Positions 1 through 8,675 of a stretch of 64,000 nt of DNA are shown here, piece by piece. Made by a program: the position numbers and the translations under genes. Within the stretch, counting starts at the first letter, position 1. Each line of letters begins with the position of its first letter. Source of the DNA: Nocardiopsis eucommiae (GTDB taxonomy: Bacteria > Actinomycetota > Actinomycetes > Streptosporangiales > Streptosporangiaceae); NCBI GenBank assembly GCA_018388625.1, contig CP074402.1, forward strand, positions 2,914,001-2,978,000, read 5' to 3'. The notes under the pieces are model-generated. The model ran no database searches. It was not told the origin of the DNA and saw only the letters and a program-made list of their open reading frames with translations.

Positions 1-256
1 GCCCGGCCAGGAGCAGGACCGGCCTGAGGGCCGCCCCGGCCACGATCTCGTTGACGACCTCACCGGCCAGCAGTGGTGAGGCCACCGCCAGGGCGGCCGT
101 GACGACGCTGAGGCCGAGGAACCACGCGAGGGGGCGTGCGTGCGGTCGGGCGAAGGAGGCGATCCTGCGCAGGACGGGGCGGGAGAAGGGGCGCTGATCC
201 TCGTGGGCGTGCATCGCGTGGTAGATCGAGTTCCACGCGGCCATTTCCATACTCAT
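1..256 (-). CDS. ABC transporter, N-terminal transmembrane part (partial)
   Basis: This is the first 85 residues of a gene that runs off the left edge. The start ATG at 256-254 is followed within 15 bases by two more in-frame ATGs (250 and 244), so the exact start is uncertain. The protein begins with a polar stretch (AWNSIYHAMHAHEDQRPFSR) typical of actinobacterial half-size ABC exporters. A first membrane helix starts near residue 47 (WFLGLSVVTAALAVASPLLA) and the ABC exporter pattern AGEVVNEIV follows. The nucleotide-binding domain would lie outside the window. Fused ABC exporter of the multidrug/lipid class is the likely identity; the substrate is unknown. Confidence 0.72.
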   Translation of the reverse strand, partial: MSMEMAAWNSIYHAMHAHEDQRPFSRPVLRRIASFARPHARPLAWFLGLSVVTAALAVASPLLAGEVVNEIVAGAALRPVLLLAG

Positions 257-404
257 GGGGTCCACCGGTCCGAGTCGTTGGGTACCCCTGAACCGTAGAA
301 CCCGAACAATACTTGAGGTCAAGTTTTCATCGTACCTCCCGAATTCTTCCCTGTACTTCCCTTTTATAAGGAAGGTTGCGGTATCTTGAGGAAGAGGAGA
401 GAGG

Positions 405-1264
405 ATGCGTGTCATGAGTGCGATCTACCGAACCGAGGACGGGGAGCGGTGGCTCCGGCAGCGGTACCTCCGGGCCCTGGACCATGCCCCCGTCCCGACC
501 CGGAGGCTGACGGTCCCGACCCGCGAGGGGAGACCTTCGTGCTCGCCTGCGGCCCCGAGGAGGCTCCGCCGCTGGTCCTGCTGCACGGGTCCGGGGCCAA
601 CTCGGCCCACTGGTTCGCGGACCTGCCCGCGTGGTCGGAGCACTTCCGGGTGTACTCCGTGGACCTGGTCGGTGAACCCGGACTGAGCGCGCCCACCCGC
701 CCCGAGCTGTCCACCGAGGCCAGCGCGCTGTGGCTGGACGACGTCCTCGCGGAGCTCGGCGTGCGTGACACCGCCATGGCCGGGATGTCCCTGGGAGGAT
801 GGACGACTCTCGACTACGCGATCCGCCGCCCCGGACGCGTCACCCGCCTCGCTCTGGGCTGCCCGGGCGGGGTGGGCGCCCAACGCCGGTGGAGCATCCT
901 GGGGGCGGGGCTGCTCATGTCGTTCGGGGCCCGTGCCCGGCAGCGGTCGGTCCGCTACCTGGTCGGGCTCGGGCGTTCCGGGAACGACGCGGTGCTGGAC
1001 GAGATCATGGCGGTCTTCTCCAGGTTCCGGCCGCGTACCGCGTCCCTGCCGGTCTTCCCGGACGAGGCGCTGCGCACGCTGGGGACCCCGCTCCAGGTGA
1101 CCGTGGGCGACCGGGACCGGATGTTCGACTCCGAAGAGACCGCCCGGCGCGTGCGGGCGTGCGTCCCGCACGCCCGCGTACGGGTGCTTCCCGGAGTCGG
1201 CCACGCCCTCACGCCCCAGACCGGGCCCGCCCTGGAGTTCCTTCGAGGCGGGGTCCCCGGCTGA
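405..1264 (+). CDS. alpha/beta hydrolase (frameshifted by one base)
   Basis: An alpha/beta-fold hydrolase, probably an esterase or lipase-like enzyme, whose substrate cannot be told. The N-terminal part reads MSAIYRTEDGERWLRQRY in the frame of the ATG at 405 (an in-frame ATG follows at 414). The frame breaks in the GGGG run at 527-530; one extra G restores VPTREGETFVLACGPEEAPP. Later motifs are LVLLHGSGANSAHW (oxyanion-hole HG), the nucleophile elbow GMSLGG, an acid in VTVGDRDRMF and a terminal His in LPGVGHALTP, so the catalytic triad is complete. A purine-rich ribosome site lies at 391-403. Its 3' end overlaps the converging permease gene by about 56 bases. Inactivation is unlikely. Confidence 0.8.
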
Positions 1265-2114
1265 CCGTTCCGGCGCTGACCGCGTTCGCGGCCACGATCG
1301 CGAGGATCGCCGCGCCCTCCCACCCGTCCAGGGCCTGGCCCAGCACCAGCCAGCCCGCCAGGGCCGCCATCACGGGGTGCACGCTCATGAACAGGCCGAA
1401 GAAGCGGGCCGGGACCCGGCGCAACGCGTACAGGTCGCCCAGGAACGGGACCATCGAGGAGAGCACCCCCGCCACCGCCGCACAGAGGACGGCGACCGGT
1501 GTGGGCGGGTGCAGGTACAGCGCGGTGATCCCCACGGGCACGAACACGAGCGCGGAGATCCCGGCGGCGGTCGCCGAGCCCTCGATCCCGGGGAGCCGCC
1601 GCCCGACCGTCCGGTTGAGCAGGATGTAGGCGGCCCAACAGGCCGCCGCGACCAGGGCCAGGGCGATCCCCGTGTAGTCGGTGGAGGGCTGCGGACGCAT
1701 GAGGACCGCGACAGCCCCGCCCGCCACCAACGCGCAGGCCAGGTCGGTCCAGCGGCGCGTGGCGGCCAGGGCCACCGCCAGCGGCCCGAGGAACTCCAGG
1801 GTGACCGCCAGCCCCAGTCCGATGCGGTCCACGGCCAGGTAGAGGGTCAGGTTCATGGAACCGAACACCACCGCCATCGCCAGCACCGGCCACCACTGCC
1901 GCCAGGTGAAGGCACGCAGTCGGGGACGTCCCACCAGCATCAGCACGGTGCCTGCCACCCACTGGCGGATCGCGACCACCCCGACCGGGCCGATGACCGG
2001 GAAGGCCAGGGCGGCGGTGGCCGCCCCGACCTGGTTGGAGGCGCCGCCGGTCAGCATCACGGCCATGCCCCGCCAGCGGTCGGCGCCCTGCCCGGTGTCG
2101 GTGGAAGTCGTCAT
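1209..2114 (-). CDS. EamA/DMT-superfamily permease (RhtA-like)
   Basis: A ten-helix membrane exporter of the drug/metabolite transporter superfamily, with two EamA repeats of about 140 residues each. Relatives such as RhtA export amino acids like threonine and homoserine; the substrate here is unknown. Helices are visible at GPVGVVAIRQWVAGTVLMLV, PVLAMAVVFGSMNLTLYLAV, GLGLAVTLEFLGPLAVALA and, in repeat two, IALALVAAACWAAYILLN and FFGLFMSVHPVMAALAGWLV. I chose the ATG at 2114; a GTG at 2129 is in frame. It is divergent from a LysR gene with one LysR-type operator between them, so it is probably that regulator's target. Confidence 0.85.
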   Translation of the reverse strand: MTTSTDTGQGADRWRGMAVMLTGGASNQVGAATAALAFPVIGPVGVVAIRQWVAGTVLMLVGRPRLRAFTWRQWWPVLAMAVVFGSMNLTLYLAVDRIGLGLAVTLEFLGPLAVALAATRRWTDLACALVAGGAVAVLMRPQPSTDYTGIALALVAAACWAAYILLNRTVGRRLPGIEGSATAAGISALVFVPVGITALYLHPPTPVAVLCAAVAGVLSSMVPFLGDLYALRRVPARFFGLFMSVHPVMAALAGWLVLGQALDGWEGAAILAIVAANAVSAGTVSRGPRLEGTPGRARSGA

Positions 2115-2136
2115 ACCGGGAGCATCCACCGGCCGT

Positions 2137-2159
2137 TCGTATACGCAAAATGCATACGA
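2137..2159. promoter_or_regulatory. candidate LysR-type operator between divergent genes
   Basis: A 23-bp inverted repeat with perfect arms TCGTAT and ATACGA separated by 11 bases. It contains the T-N11-A signature of LysR-type boxes (T2142, A2154). It lies between the permease start and the regulator start (2183), where a LysR protein would both autoregulate and activate the divergent gene. The sequence pattern is seen; its function is inferred. Confidence 0.6.
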
Positions 2160-2182
2160 GTGAGCATCTATACGCTGAAGTC

Positions 2183-3040
2183 ATGGATCTCGAACTCCGT
2201 CACCTGCGCTGCCTGGTCGCGATCGTGGACACGGGCGGGTTCAGCGACGCCGCCCTCGACCTGGGGGTGTCCCAGGCGGCGGTCTCCCGGACCCTGGCCG
2301 CCCTGGAGGGCATCCTCGGCGTGCGACTCCTGCACCGCACCAGCCGGGACGTCACGCCCACCACGGCCGGGGTCCAGGTGTTGGCCCGTGCCCGCCACCT
2401 GCTGGCCGAGGCCGAGAACCTGGTGAGCGAGGCGACCACCGGCCACACCCGGCTGCGGGTGGGCCACGCGTGGTCGGCGGTGGGCCGCCACACGGCGGAG
2501 TTCCAGCGCCGCTGGGCCGACCTGCACCCGGGCGTGGACCTGCACCTGGTCCGCACCAACACCCCCACCGGCGGGCTGGCCGAGGGGTTGTGCGATCTGG
2601 CGGTGGTTCGAGCGCCCTTCGACGGCAGGCGCTTCGACAGCGCCGTGGTGGGACACGAGCGGCGGCACTGCGCGATGGCCTCCGACGACCCCTGGGCCCG
2701 GCGGCGCTCGCTGCGTCTGGACGAGCTGACCGGCCGCGTCCTGCTGTTCGACCGGCGCACCGGAACCACCACGGCGGACCTGTGGCCGGAGGGCGCGCGG
2801 CCCGAGATGGAACCCACCCGCGACATCGACGACTGGCTGGCCGAGATCGCCACGGGGCGGGCGGTCGGCATCACCCCGGAGAGCACCGCCACGCAGTACC
2901 GGCGCGACGGCATCGTCTTCCGCCCCCTGCGCGACGCGCCGCTGATCCCGGTGCGGCTGGTCTGGCGACGTCACGACCCGCACCCGGCCACGCACGCGGC
3001 GGTGGCGCTGCTCTCGGAGCTGTACGGCCAGGGGCGCTGA
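2183..3040 (+). CDS. LysR-family transcriptional regulator
   Basis: A LysR-type regulator of 285 residues, slightly short for the family. I chose the ATG at 2183 (MDLELRHLRCLVAIVDTG), where the winged helix-turn-helix begins in its usual place; an in-frame ATG at 2150 would sit inside the operator. The DNA-binding helix is visible as SDAALDLGVSQAAVSRTLAAL, followed by LGVRLLHRTSRDVTPTTAG. The C-terminal co-inducer-binding domain starts near residue 80 (HTRLRVGHAWSAVGRHTAEF). It is divergent from the EamA permease, which is the likely regulated gene; the inducer is unknown. Confidence 0.9.
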   Translation: MDLELRHLRCLVAIVDTGGFSDAALDLGVSQAAVSRTLAALEGILGVRLLHRTSRDVTPTTAGVQVLARARHLLAEAENLVSEATTGHTRLRVGHAWSAVGRHTAEFQRRWADLHPGVDLHLVRTNTPTGGLAEGLCDLAVVRAPFDGRRFDSAVVGHERRHCAMASDDPWARRRSLRLDELTGRVLLFDRRTGTTTADLWPEGARPEMEPTRDIDDWLAEIATGRAVGITPESTATQYRRDGIVFRPLRDAPLIPVRLVWRRHDPHPATHAAVALLSELYGQGR

Positions 3041-3064
3041 CCGGGCCCGGGTGTCCGGCGGGAC

Positions 3065-3752
3065 TCAGGGGTTCAGGGAGTCGATGACGTCGATGACCCC
3101 CACCTGCTGGAGGCCGTGCACGAGGAGGATCAGCCCCACGATGCCGATGATCCAGGACAGGGTCTCCCGCGAGCCCGCGTCGATCTTCTCGCGCCAGCGG
3201 TCCAGCCTGGGACGCAGGTGCTCACCGAACACGCGGTGCCCCAGGTAGAGGAGGACGGGCGGCAGGACCATCACGAGGTTGTAGGCGGCGAGCACCGGGA
3301 TCCAGGTGGAGGCGCTCAGCCCGGCGGTGCTCATGATGCCGATGGCGCCGAGGTAGGGCAGGGCGGTCCCGGCCTCCAGCAGACCGGTCGCCAGGCCGAG
3401 GCCGATCATGCTGACGGTGCGGAACGAGGCCGGGCGTCGGGGAGCGCGTCTCCTGGTCGGCATCACCCAGGAGTAGGCGAACAGGCCCCCGCCCAGGACC
3501 AGGAGCCCCCAGCCGAAGAGGGGGCTGTCCGCGAGGTTGGACAGGCTGCCGAGAGCCGCCCCCAGTCCCAGCATGAGCGCGCATCCGAGGGCGAAGTAGA
3601 ACAGGGCCACCGTGCCGAGGTAGACGAAGAGGGGCGGGCCACGGAGGTCGCGCCGCTGAGCAGTACGAACAGGGAGACGCCGAGGGTCGTGGGACTCAGG
3701 GTGTCCAGGAGCGCCAGTCCGGCGACCGGCAGGAGTACGTCCAAGGGGGCAT
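3065..3752 (-). CDS. GAP-family (SfLAP-type) membrane protein, frameshifted
   Basis: A small integral membrane protein related to the GAP / sulfolipid-1-addressing family, thought to help move lipids or small molecules across actinobacterial membranes. The first part reads LLPVAGLALLDTLSPTTLGV and the rest FALGCALMLGLGAALGSL through to LILLVHGLQQVGVIDVIDSL, about six helices in all. The frame breaks in the GGGG run at 3631-3634 (plus strand). The annotated frame begins with a TTG at 3744 that has no good ribosome site. Adding one C in the run just upstream would place an ATG at 3752 behind GGAGAG, so a second undercall at the start is likely. A divergent TetR gene and its operator lie upstream. 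Confidence 0.7.
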
Positions 3753-3781
3753 GCGACTCTCCACGTCTGTTTTTAACTCGA

Positions 3782-3804
3782 CTGTGCTAAATAAAATAAC
3801 ACAG
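3782..3804. promoter_or_regulatory. candidate TetR operator
   Basis: An AT-rich 23-bp inverted repeat with arms CTGTGCTA and TAACACAG (7 of 8 positions complementary), unlike the surrounding GC-rich DNA. It is 18 bases upstream of the TetR start and also in front of the divergent membrane-protein gene. It is probably the binding site of that TetR protein. Confidence 0.6.
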
Positions 3805-3822
3805 GCGTGCTAGAAAAGGGGA

Positions 3823-4440
3823 GTGCCCAAGATCGTTGATCACGAAGAACGCCGCAGGGAGCTGGCCGAGGCCCTGTGGAGGGTGATCGCCCACTCCGGC
3901 CCCCAAGCCGTGTCCATCCGCACCGTCGCCGCCGAGGCGGGGCTCTCCGCCGGGGCGCTGCGCCACTACTTCCAGACCCGTGAGGAACTCCTGGTCTTCG
4001 CTATGGACCTGTCCGAGGAACGCGTCGTCGGGCGGATGCGGGAGCAGTCGCGCACCTGGCGCCCCGAGGAGTCAGTGGTCGAGCGCGCCGCCGGGTTCGC
4101 GGAGCACATGCTCCCCCTGGACTCCGTCCGCAGCGCCGAGTTCCAGGTCTGGCAGGCCGCCGGGCACCTCGGGGAACTCGACCCCCGTCTGGAGGAGCGC
4201 TGGGCCCGGCAGCGCGGCCTGTACCGCCAGTTGGTCGGAGCGCTCGGCGGGCTGCCTCCCCTGGAGGACCCCGAACACGAGCACCCCGACCCCTGGCTGG
4301 AGACCTGGGCCGCGTTCCTGCACACCTTCGTGGACGGGCTGGCGCTCCAGATGATGGTCAACCCCGCACAGGTCCCCGCCGAGGCGGGCCGGGCGCGGCT
4401 GCGCTCCTTCCTGGCCCACGTGGAGGCCAGTCGGAGGTAG
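3823..4440 (+). CDS. TetR-family transcriptional regulator
   Basis: A 205-residue TetR repressor. The N-terminal helix-turn-helix spans about residues 8-55 (AVSIRTVAAEAGLSAGALRH then YFQTREELLVFAMDLSEE). The ligand domain resembles the BetI-type C-terminal group. The GTG start at 3823 follows AAAAGGGGA. An AT-rich palindrome sits just upstream, in the gap shared with the divergent GAP-family gene, so this repressor most likely controls itself and that membrane protein. The ligand is unknown. Confidence 0.9.
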   Translation: MPKIVDHEERRRELAEALWRVIAHSGPQAVSIRTVAAEAGLSAGALRHYFQTREELLVFAMDLSEERVVGRMREQSRTWRPEESVVERAAGFAEHMLPLDSVRSAEFQVWQAAGHLGELDPRLEERWARQRGLYRQLVGALGGLPPLEDPEHEHPDPWLETWAAFLHTFVDGLALQMMVNPAQVPAEAGRARLRSFLAHVEASRR

Positions 4441-4441
4441 T

Positions 4442-4462
4442 CCGTCCGGGCCGCCCGGACGG
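4442..4462. terminator. GC hairpin after TetR gene
   Basis: Inverted repeat CCGTCCGGGC / GCCCGGACGG with a one-base centre, starting one base after the TetR stop codon. There is no U-run, as is common in high-GC actinobacteria. It probably ends the TetR transcript. Confidence 0.45.
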
Positions 4463-4566
4463 GACGCACCCCGGGCCCGAACCGGGGTGGCCGGTCCACT
4501 CCCCGGACTTGGACATACTGGGTGCGCGGTTCGGGGTGATTCCGAAGGATTTCGAGGGGGAAGAGC

Positions 4567-5139
4567 GTGACCACCATGCGCGGCGACGAGGGTGTGCCGG
4601 ACGGACGGACCAAGATCGAGTTCAGGCCCGCGGGGGTCGAGGACGTCCCGGCACTGGTCGACCTGGTCAACTCCTGCTACCGGGGCGACAGCTCACGCCG
4701 GGGCTGGACCACCGAGGCCGACTTCCTCGACGGCCAGCGGGTGGACGCCGACGCCCTGACGGAGCTGTTCGGCCGGACCAACACCCTGGTTCTCGTGGGT
4801 GAGTCCGAGGGCGAGGTCGTCACCTGCTGCGAACTCCAGCGGACCGTCAACGGCGCGTACTTCGGGATGTTCTCGGTGCGCCCCGACCTCCAGGGCGCGG
4901 GCCTCGGGCGGATCGTGCTGGCCGAGGCCGAGCGCACGGCGGCGAGCGAGTGGGGGTGCCGCCTCATCCGGATGAAGGTCCTCAAGCAGCGCCCGGAGCT
5001 CATCGCCTGGTACGAGCGGCGCGGATACACCAACACCGGCAAGACCGAGCCCTTCCCGTACGGCGACGCGGCCTTCGGGCTGCCCCGACAGGACGACCTG
5101 GCCTTCGTCGAACTCACCAGGGAACTGCACTTCGACTGA
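4567..5139 (+). CDS. GNAT-family N-acetyltransferase
   Basis: A GNAT-fold acetyltransferase of about 190 residues that transfers an acetyl group from acetyl-CoA to an unidentified amine. The N-terminal part is IEFRPAGVEDVPALVDLVNS. The acetyl-CoA loop is visible near residue 105 as FSVRPDLQGAGLGRIVLAEA (QGAGLG matching Q/RxxGxG/A). The family's AWYERRGY motif lies near residue 157. It starts with a GTG at 4567; an in-frame ATG three codons later is possible. It stands alone between a TetR gene and a converging MarR gene. Confidence 0.85.
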   Translation: MTTMRGDEGVPDGRTKIEFRPAGVEDVPALVDLVNSCYRGDSSRRGWTTEADFLDGQRVDADALTELFGRTNTLVLVGESEGEVVTCCELQRTVNGAYFGMFSVRPDLQGAGLGRIVLAEAERTAASEWGCRLIRMKVLKQRPELIAWYERRGYTNTGKTEPFPYGDAAFGLPRQDDLAFVELTRELHFD

Positions 5140-5143
5140 CCGG

Positions 5144-5551
5144 TCAGGACGGTTCGAGGTTGGCCGACATCCGCTCCAGCACGTTGACCGTGTCGCGGTA
5201 CTCCTGGTCGCTGACGCCCTGGCACAGGCGTTCCCGGGTGCGGGTGACGCGCTGGAGGAGCTCGCCGTGGGCTCGCTGTCCCTCGGAGGTCAGTTCCAGG
5301 GAGACCAGACCGCTGATCCAGCCGCGCTCACGCAGGGCCTCCACCGCCGGAGCGACGCTGGGCTCGTCGTCCTCCAGGAAGGGCGCCAGGCGCTGGTCCA
5401 GCTGGAGGACGGTGCCGGGGTCGTCGTGCAGGGAGTTGAGCACCTGCCACTGGCGGCGGTCGAGGGAGTCCTCGGCCAGGGCGTGGTCGAAGTCGTGCTC
5501 GATGAGCCGGTCCAGGTGCTTGAGCCAGAATCCGATGGGCAGGTCGGACAT
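5144..5551 (-). CDS. MarR-family (winged-helix) regulator
   Basis: A 135-residue winged-helix protein with MarR-like layout: LDRRQWQVLNSLHDDPGT (helix), an acidic loop, VAPAVEALRERGWISG (recognition-type segment) and LTSEGQRAHGELLQRVTRT, the usual MarR wing and dimer helix. The ATG at 5551 is preceded by a GGAGG-type ribosome site. A much longer frame upstream has no coding character, so I reject it. Its target genes cannot be told. Confidence 0.75.
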   Translation of the reverse strand: MSDLPIGFWLKHLDRLIEHDFDHALAEDSLDRRQWQVLNSLHDDPGTVLQLDQRLAPFLEDDEPSVAPAVEALRERGWISGLVSLELTSEGQRAHGELLQRVTRTRERLCQGVSDQEYRDTVNVLERMSANLEPS

Positions 5552-5670
5552 GGTGCCTCCGGAGGGCCGATGGTCCCGATGGACCGACGCTATATCGGGC
5601 GTCGCCGCCGTCGCCAGTGCTCCGCCGGTGCGTGTCCCGCGAGTGCGACGTGGACCGCCCCGAGCCGCCG

Positions 5671-6357
5671 TCAGCGCGCGACGAGGCCGGTGAGCACTCG
5701 GCGGACCATGCGGTCGAACAGGGCGTGGGTGTCCTCGGCGGCCTCGGGGGCGGGGCTGTTCGCCAGGGCGGCCACGACGAGCGGGTGCCGGTCCTCGGTC
5801 GCCGCGACGCCGGTCAGGGCCACACGGGTGGAAGGGGACGCGTCGGCCGCGTTCCGGCGGAGCTCGGTCCGTGCGAAGAGCGTCACCAGCCCGTTGAGCA
5901 GGCCGATCGTCTCCAGCTGGGCCGGTTGAGAGAGCCCGCTCGGGGCCAACGCCCGCAGGGCGCGCTCCAGGTAGTCCATACCGTGGGGCCCGGGGACGGG
6001 CTCTGTGGGCAGGTCGAGGAGCCAGGGGTGGCTCAGGTGCACCCGTTTCGCGCGGGTGGCGAGCGCCGTCAGGTCCTCGACCGGGTCCCCGCTGAGCGGA
6101 ACGTCGAGGTCGATCTCCGCCGTGACGGCGTCCGCCATGAGGTCGAGCAGGTCGGAGCGGGTGGACACGTACCGGTACAGCGAGGCCGGTCCGGTGCCCA
6201 GCCGTCCGGCGACCCGGCGCATGGACACCGCGTTCAGGCCGCCCTCGTCGGCGAGGGCGACCGCGGCGGCGGTGATCTGGTCCCTGCTGCGTTCCGGTGC
6301 CGGGCCGCGCCTGCCTCGCTCCGGGCGGTCCCACACGGTCGTCGGTTCCTCGTTCAC
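5671..6357 (-). CDS. TetR-family transcriptional regulator
   Basis: A TetR regulator with the helix-turn-helix near residues 20-65: DQITAAAVALADEGGLNAVS then MRRVAGRLGTGPASLYRYVS, followed by the TetR_C-type all-helical domain. I chose the GTG at 6357 (NEEPTTVWDRPERG) because the longer frame reaches through the promoter of the divergent hydrolase. A palindrome lies between the two genes, so this protein probably represses the hydrolase and itself. Confidence 0.85.
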   Translation of the reverse strand: MNEEPTTVWDRPERGRRGPAPERSRDQITAAAVALADEGGLNAVSMRRVAGRLGTGPASLYRYVSTRSDLLDLMADAVTAEIDLDVPLSGDPVEDLTALATRAKRVHLSHPWLLDLPTEPVPGPHGMDYLERALRALAPSGLSQPAQLETIGLLNGLVTLFARTELRRNAADASPSTRVALTGVAATEDRHPLVVAALANSPAPEAAEDTHALFDRMVRRVLTGLVAR

Positions 6358-6397
6358 CGGGCCCCTCGCCTCGTCACGGTCGTGTACCCCTATCCTA

Positions 6398-6422
6398 ATA
6401 CTGAGAACAGTGATCGCAGTAT
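6398..6422. promoter_or_regulatory. candidate TetR operator
   Basis: A 25-bp AT-rich inverted repeat with arms ATACTG and CAGTAT around 13 bases; a second shorter repeat ACTG-AGAA-CAGT is nested in its left half. It lies 15 bases upstream of the hydrolase ATG (6437) and in front of the divergent TetR gene. Confidence 0.55.
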
Positions 6423-6436
6423 GAGAGGAGCGGGCC

Positions 6437-7344
6437 ATGACCTCCCAGGTGTGGACCCCGACCAGGTGGGCGCGGAACGGCGACGTACGCTTGGCCCACG
6501 ACGCGTGGATCGGAGCGTCCGAGGGGGAACCGCTGCTGCTCATCATGGGTCTGGGCGTCAACCGGGCCTGGTGGCCGGACGGCCTGTGCCGCCTGCTGGC
6601 CGAACGCGGCTTCGCGGTCGCGCGCTACGACCAGCGCGACTCCGGCGAGTCGACCCACCTGCCGCCCACGCGGACCCGCACACCGGTCACCGCCCTGCTC
6701 GCCAAGCGCGGTGAGGCCTACACCGCCGAGGACACGGCCGACGACGCCATCGCGGTGATGGACGCACTCGGCTGGGAGTCGGCGCACCTGCTCGGCGTCT
6801 CCCTCGGCGGGGCCGTGGCCCAGCGCGTCGCCGTGCGCCACCCGGACCGGGTCCGCACCCTGACCACGGCGTGCGCGGTCCCGGGCGACGCACGCGGACT
6901 GCGCACCCTGCGCTACGTCAACATCAGCTCCGTGGCCAGACTCAGCCGGATGAGCTTCCCCGACACCAGGGAGGGCGCGATCCGGGCGGGCCTGGCCGTG
7001 GCCCGCTTCTGCGCGGGGCCGGTGGAAGCCTTCGACGAGGAGGAGGCACTCGCCAGGGCGGAGGCCCTGGCCGACGCGGGTACCCGCGACACCCGGGCAC
7101 AGAGCCGCCAGATCGGGGCCCAGTGGCACGGGCCGCCGATCAGCGAGGTCACCGCGCCGACGCTGGTCCTCCACGGTACGGACGACCCCTGATCCGGCCG
7201 CGCGCGGCCGCCGCGATCGCCTCGCGCATCCGTGGGGCCCGCCTGGTCGCCCTGCCCGGGGTCGGGCACGAGATCCCGCCCCGGACCTGGTCCACCGTGG
7301 CCGGTGAGGTCCGCGTGCTCGCGGACACGGCCCCGCCACGCTGA
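6437..7344 (+). CDS. alpha/beta hydrolase (frameshifted near the end)
   Basis: An alpha/beta-fold hydrolase resembling haloalkane-dehalogenase and polyketide-associated esterases. Visible motifs are LLLIMGLGVNRAWWPD, the Asp/Arg strand FAVARYDQRDSGES, the nucleophile elbow LLGVSLGGAVAQRVAV, the acid TLVLHGTDDP and, after the frame change, the terminal His in LVALPGVGHEIPP. The frame breaks in the CCCC run at 7186-7189, where one more C replaces the premature stop by DPLIRPRAA. The triad is complete, so the gene is probably intact. It is divergent from a TetR gene with an operator between them. Confidence 0.8.
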
Positions 7345-7377
7345 GACGGGCGACGGGGGCGGGGGTGGAACGGAGTC

Positions 7378-8181
7378 TCAGTCCGGAACGCGGCACAGGA
7401 CCGCGCCCCGGGGTATCACGAACACGCCGTCGGGGTGCTCGCTCCACCGCCGCCAGCCGGCGGAGATCCACTCCAGGTCGTCCTGGCTCGCCATGCCCCG
7501 GGTGACGGCGTCCCGGCCCATGGTCGACTCCAGGATGCGACGCGACCACATCCCGCCCCACCAGGCACGGCGTTCGGGGTCGGAGTGGTCCCACACCTCC
7601 GCGACATGCCTGACCTCGGTGAACCCGGCCGCGTGCGCCCAGGCCAGCAGGTGGCGCCCGGCATCGGGTTCGCCGCCGTTGGCCCGGGCCACCCGCTGGT
7701 ACAGCGCCATCCACGCGTCCAGCTCGGGCAGGTTCGGGTACCAGTGCATCGCGGAGTAGTCGCTGTCGCAGGCGGCCACCACCCCGCCCGGCCGGGCGAC
7801 ACGGCCCATCTCCGCCAGCGCCCGCACCGGATCGCCCACGTGCTGGAGGACCTGGTGGGCGTGGACGACGTCGAAGGTGTCGTCGGGCAGGTCCAGGGCG
7901 TGGACGTCACCGACCACGAACTCGACGTTGTCCACACCGGCCTCCTCCGCGTGGGCGCTCGCCCTCTCGACCGCCTCGGCGGAGGCGTCCACGGCGGTGA
8001 CGCGCCCCGGCGCGACCCTGCGGGCGAGGTCGACGGTGATGCTGCCGGGGCCGCAGCCCACGTCCAGCAGGGAGCGGCCGGGCCGGACCTCCGAGAGCGC
8101 GTAGGCGGCTGAATTCTCGGCGTCGCGCCACAGGTAGGAGGTGGTGACGATCGGGTGCTGTCCGTGTGTGTACCGGGCCAT
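7378..8181 (-). CDS. class I SAM-dependent methyltransferase
   Basis: A 267-residue Rossmann-fold methyltransferase. Motif I is LLDVGCGPGSITVDLARRV (residues about 38-56), followed by the acidic motif II VTAVDASAEAVERA, GDVHALDLPDDTFDVVHAH, and HVGDPVRALAEMGRVARPGG. This pattern is typical of UbiE/Methyltransf_11 proteins acting on small molecules. The substrate is unknown. The ATG at 8181 overlaps no neighbour, and the DUF4180 gene follows downstream on the same strand's upstream side after about 100 bases. Confidence 0.88.
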   Translation of the reverse strand: MARYTHGQHPIVTTSYLWRDAENSAAYALSEVRPGRSLLDVGCGPGSITVDLARRVAPGRVTAVDASAEAVERASAHAEEAGVDNVEFVVGDVHALDLPDDTFDVVHAHQVLQHVGDPVRALAEMGRVARPGGVVAACDSDYSAMHWYPNLPELDAWMALYQRVARANGGEPDAGRHLLAWAHAAGFTEVRHVAEVWDHSDPERRAWWGGMWSRRILESTMGRDAVTRGMASQDDLEWISAGWRRWSEHPDGVFVIPRGAVLCRVPD

Positions 8182-8279
8182 GGCGTTCCGCCTTCGTCTC
8201 GGGGGCTCCGGTCGACCCTACCCGCGAGTCTCCTCTTGTGAGATCCATTTCTCACAAAGTGAGACGAAACCTGGGTGAC

Positions 8280-8675
8280 TCAGGAGACCAGGCGTCCGCC
8301 CAGGGCCTCCAGGTCCGGGACGAACCAGCACTGGGTGCCGCGATCGCACTCCCGGACCAGGTCCCGGAAGGCGTCGCTGGCGGCCACGTGCCGGGAGACG
8401 TCCCCGACCACGGCCAGCCGGAGCCGGTAGTTGGCGAACTTCTGGAGGAACTCTCCGGCGACGCCCGTGCGCAGCCGGAAGAAGTCGGCGTCGAGGCGCG
8501 CGGCGGGAACCGCGACCCAGGTGACGCCGTGGTGGAAGGCGTCTCCGATCACGTCGGCGGCCTCGCGCAGGGGCGCGCCCCGTTCCGGGCAGAGCATGAC
8601 CGGGTGGCCACCCAGACGGCGGACCTCCGGGGCGATCTCGGCCCCCGGTTCCGCCTCCCTTCCCGAGGGGGTCAC
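8280..8675 (-). CDS. DUF4180 domain protein
   Basis: A 131-residue protein matching the DUF4180 pattern: HHGVTWVAVPAARLDADFFR, LRTGVAGEFLQKFANYRLRL, AVVGDVSRHVAASDAFRDLV and a closing GTQCWFVPDL. The family's function is not established; its members often sit beside small regulators. Here the GTG start overlaps the stop of the upstream HTH gene by four bases (GTGA), so the two are translationally coupled. Confidence 0.75.
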   Translation of the reverse strand: MTPSGREAEPGAEIAPEVRRLGGHPVMLCPERGAPLREAADVIGDAFHHGVTWVAVPAARLDADFFRLRTGVAGEFLQKFANYRLRLAVVGDVSRHVAASDAFRDLVRECDRGTQCWFVPDLEALGGRLVS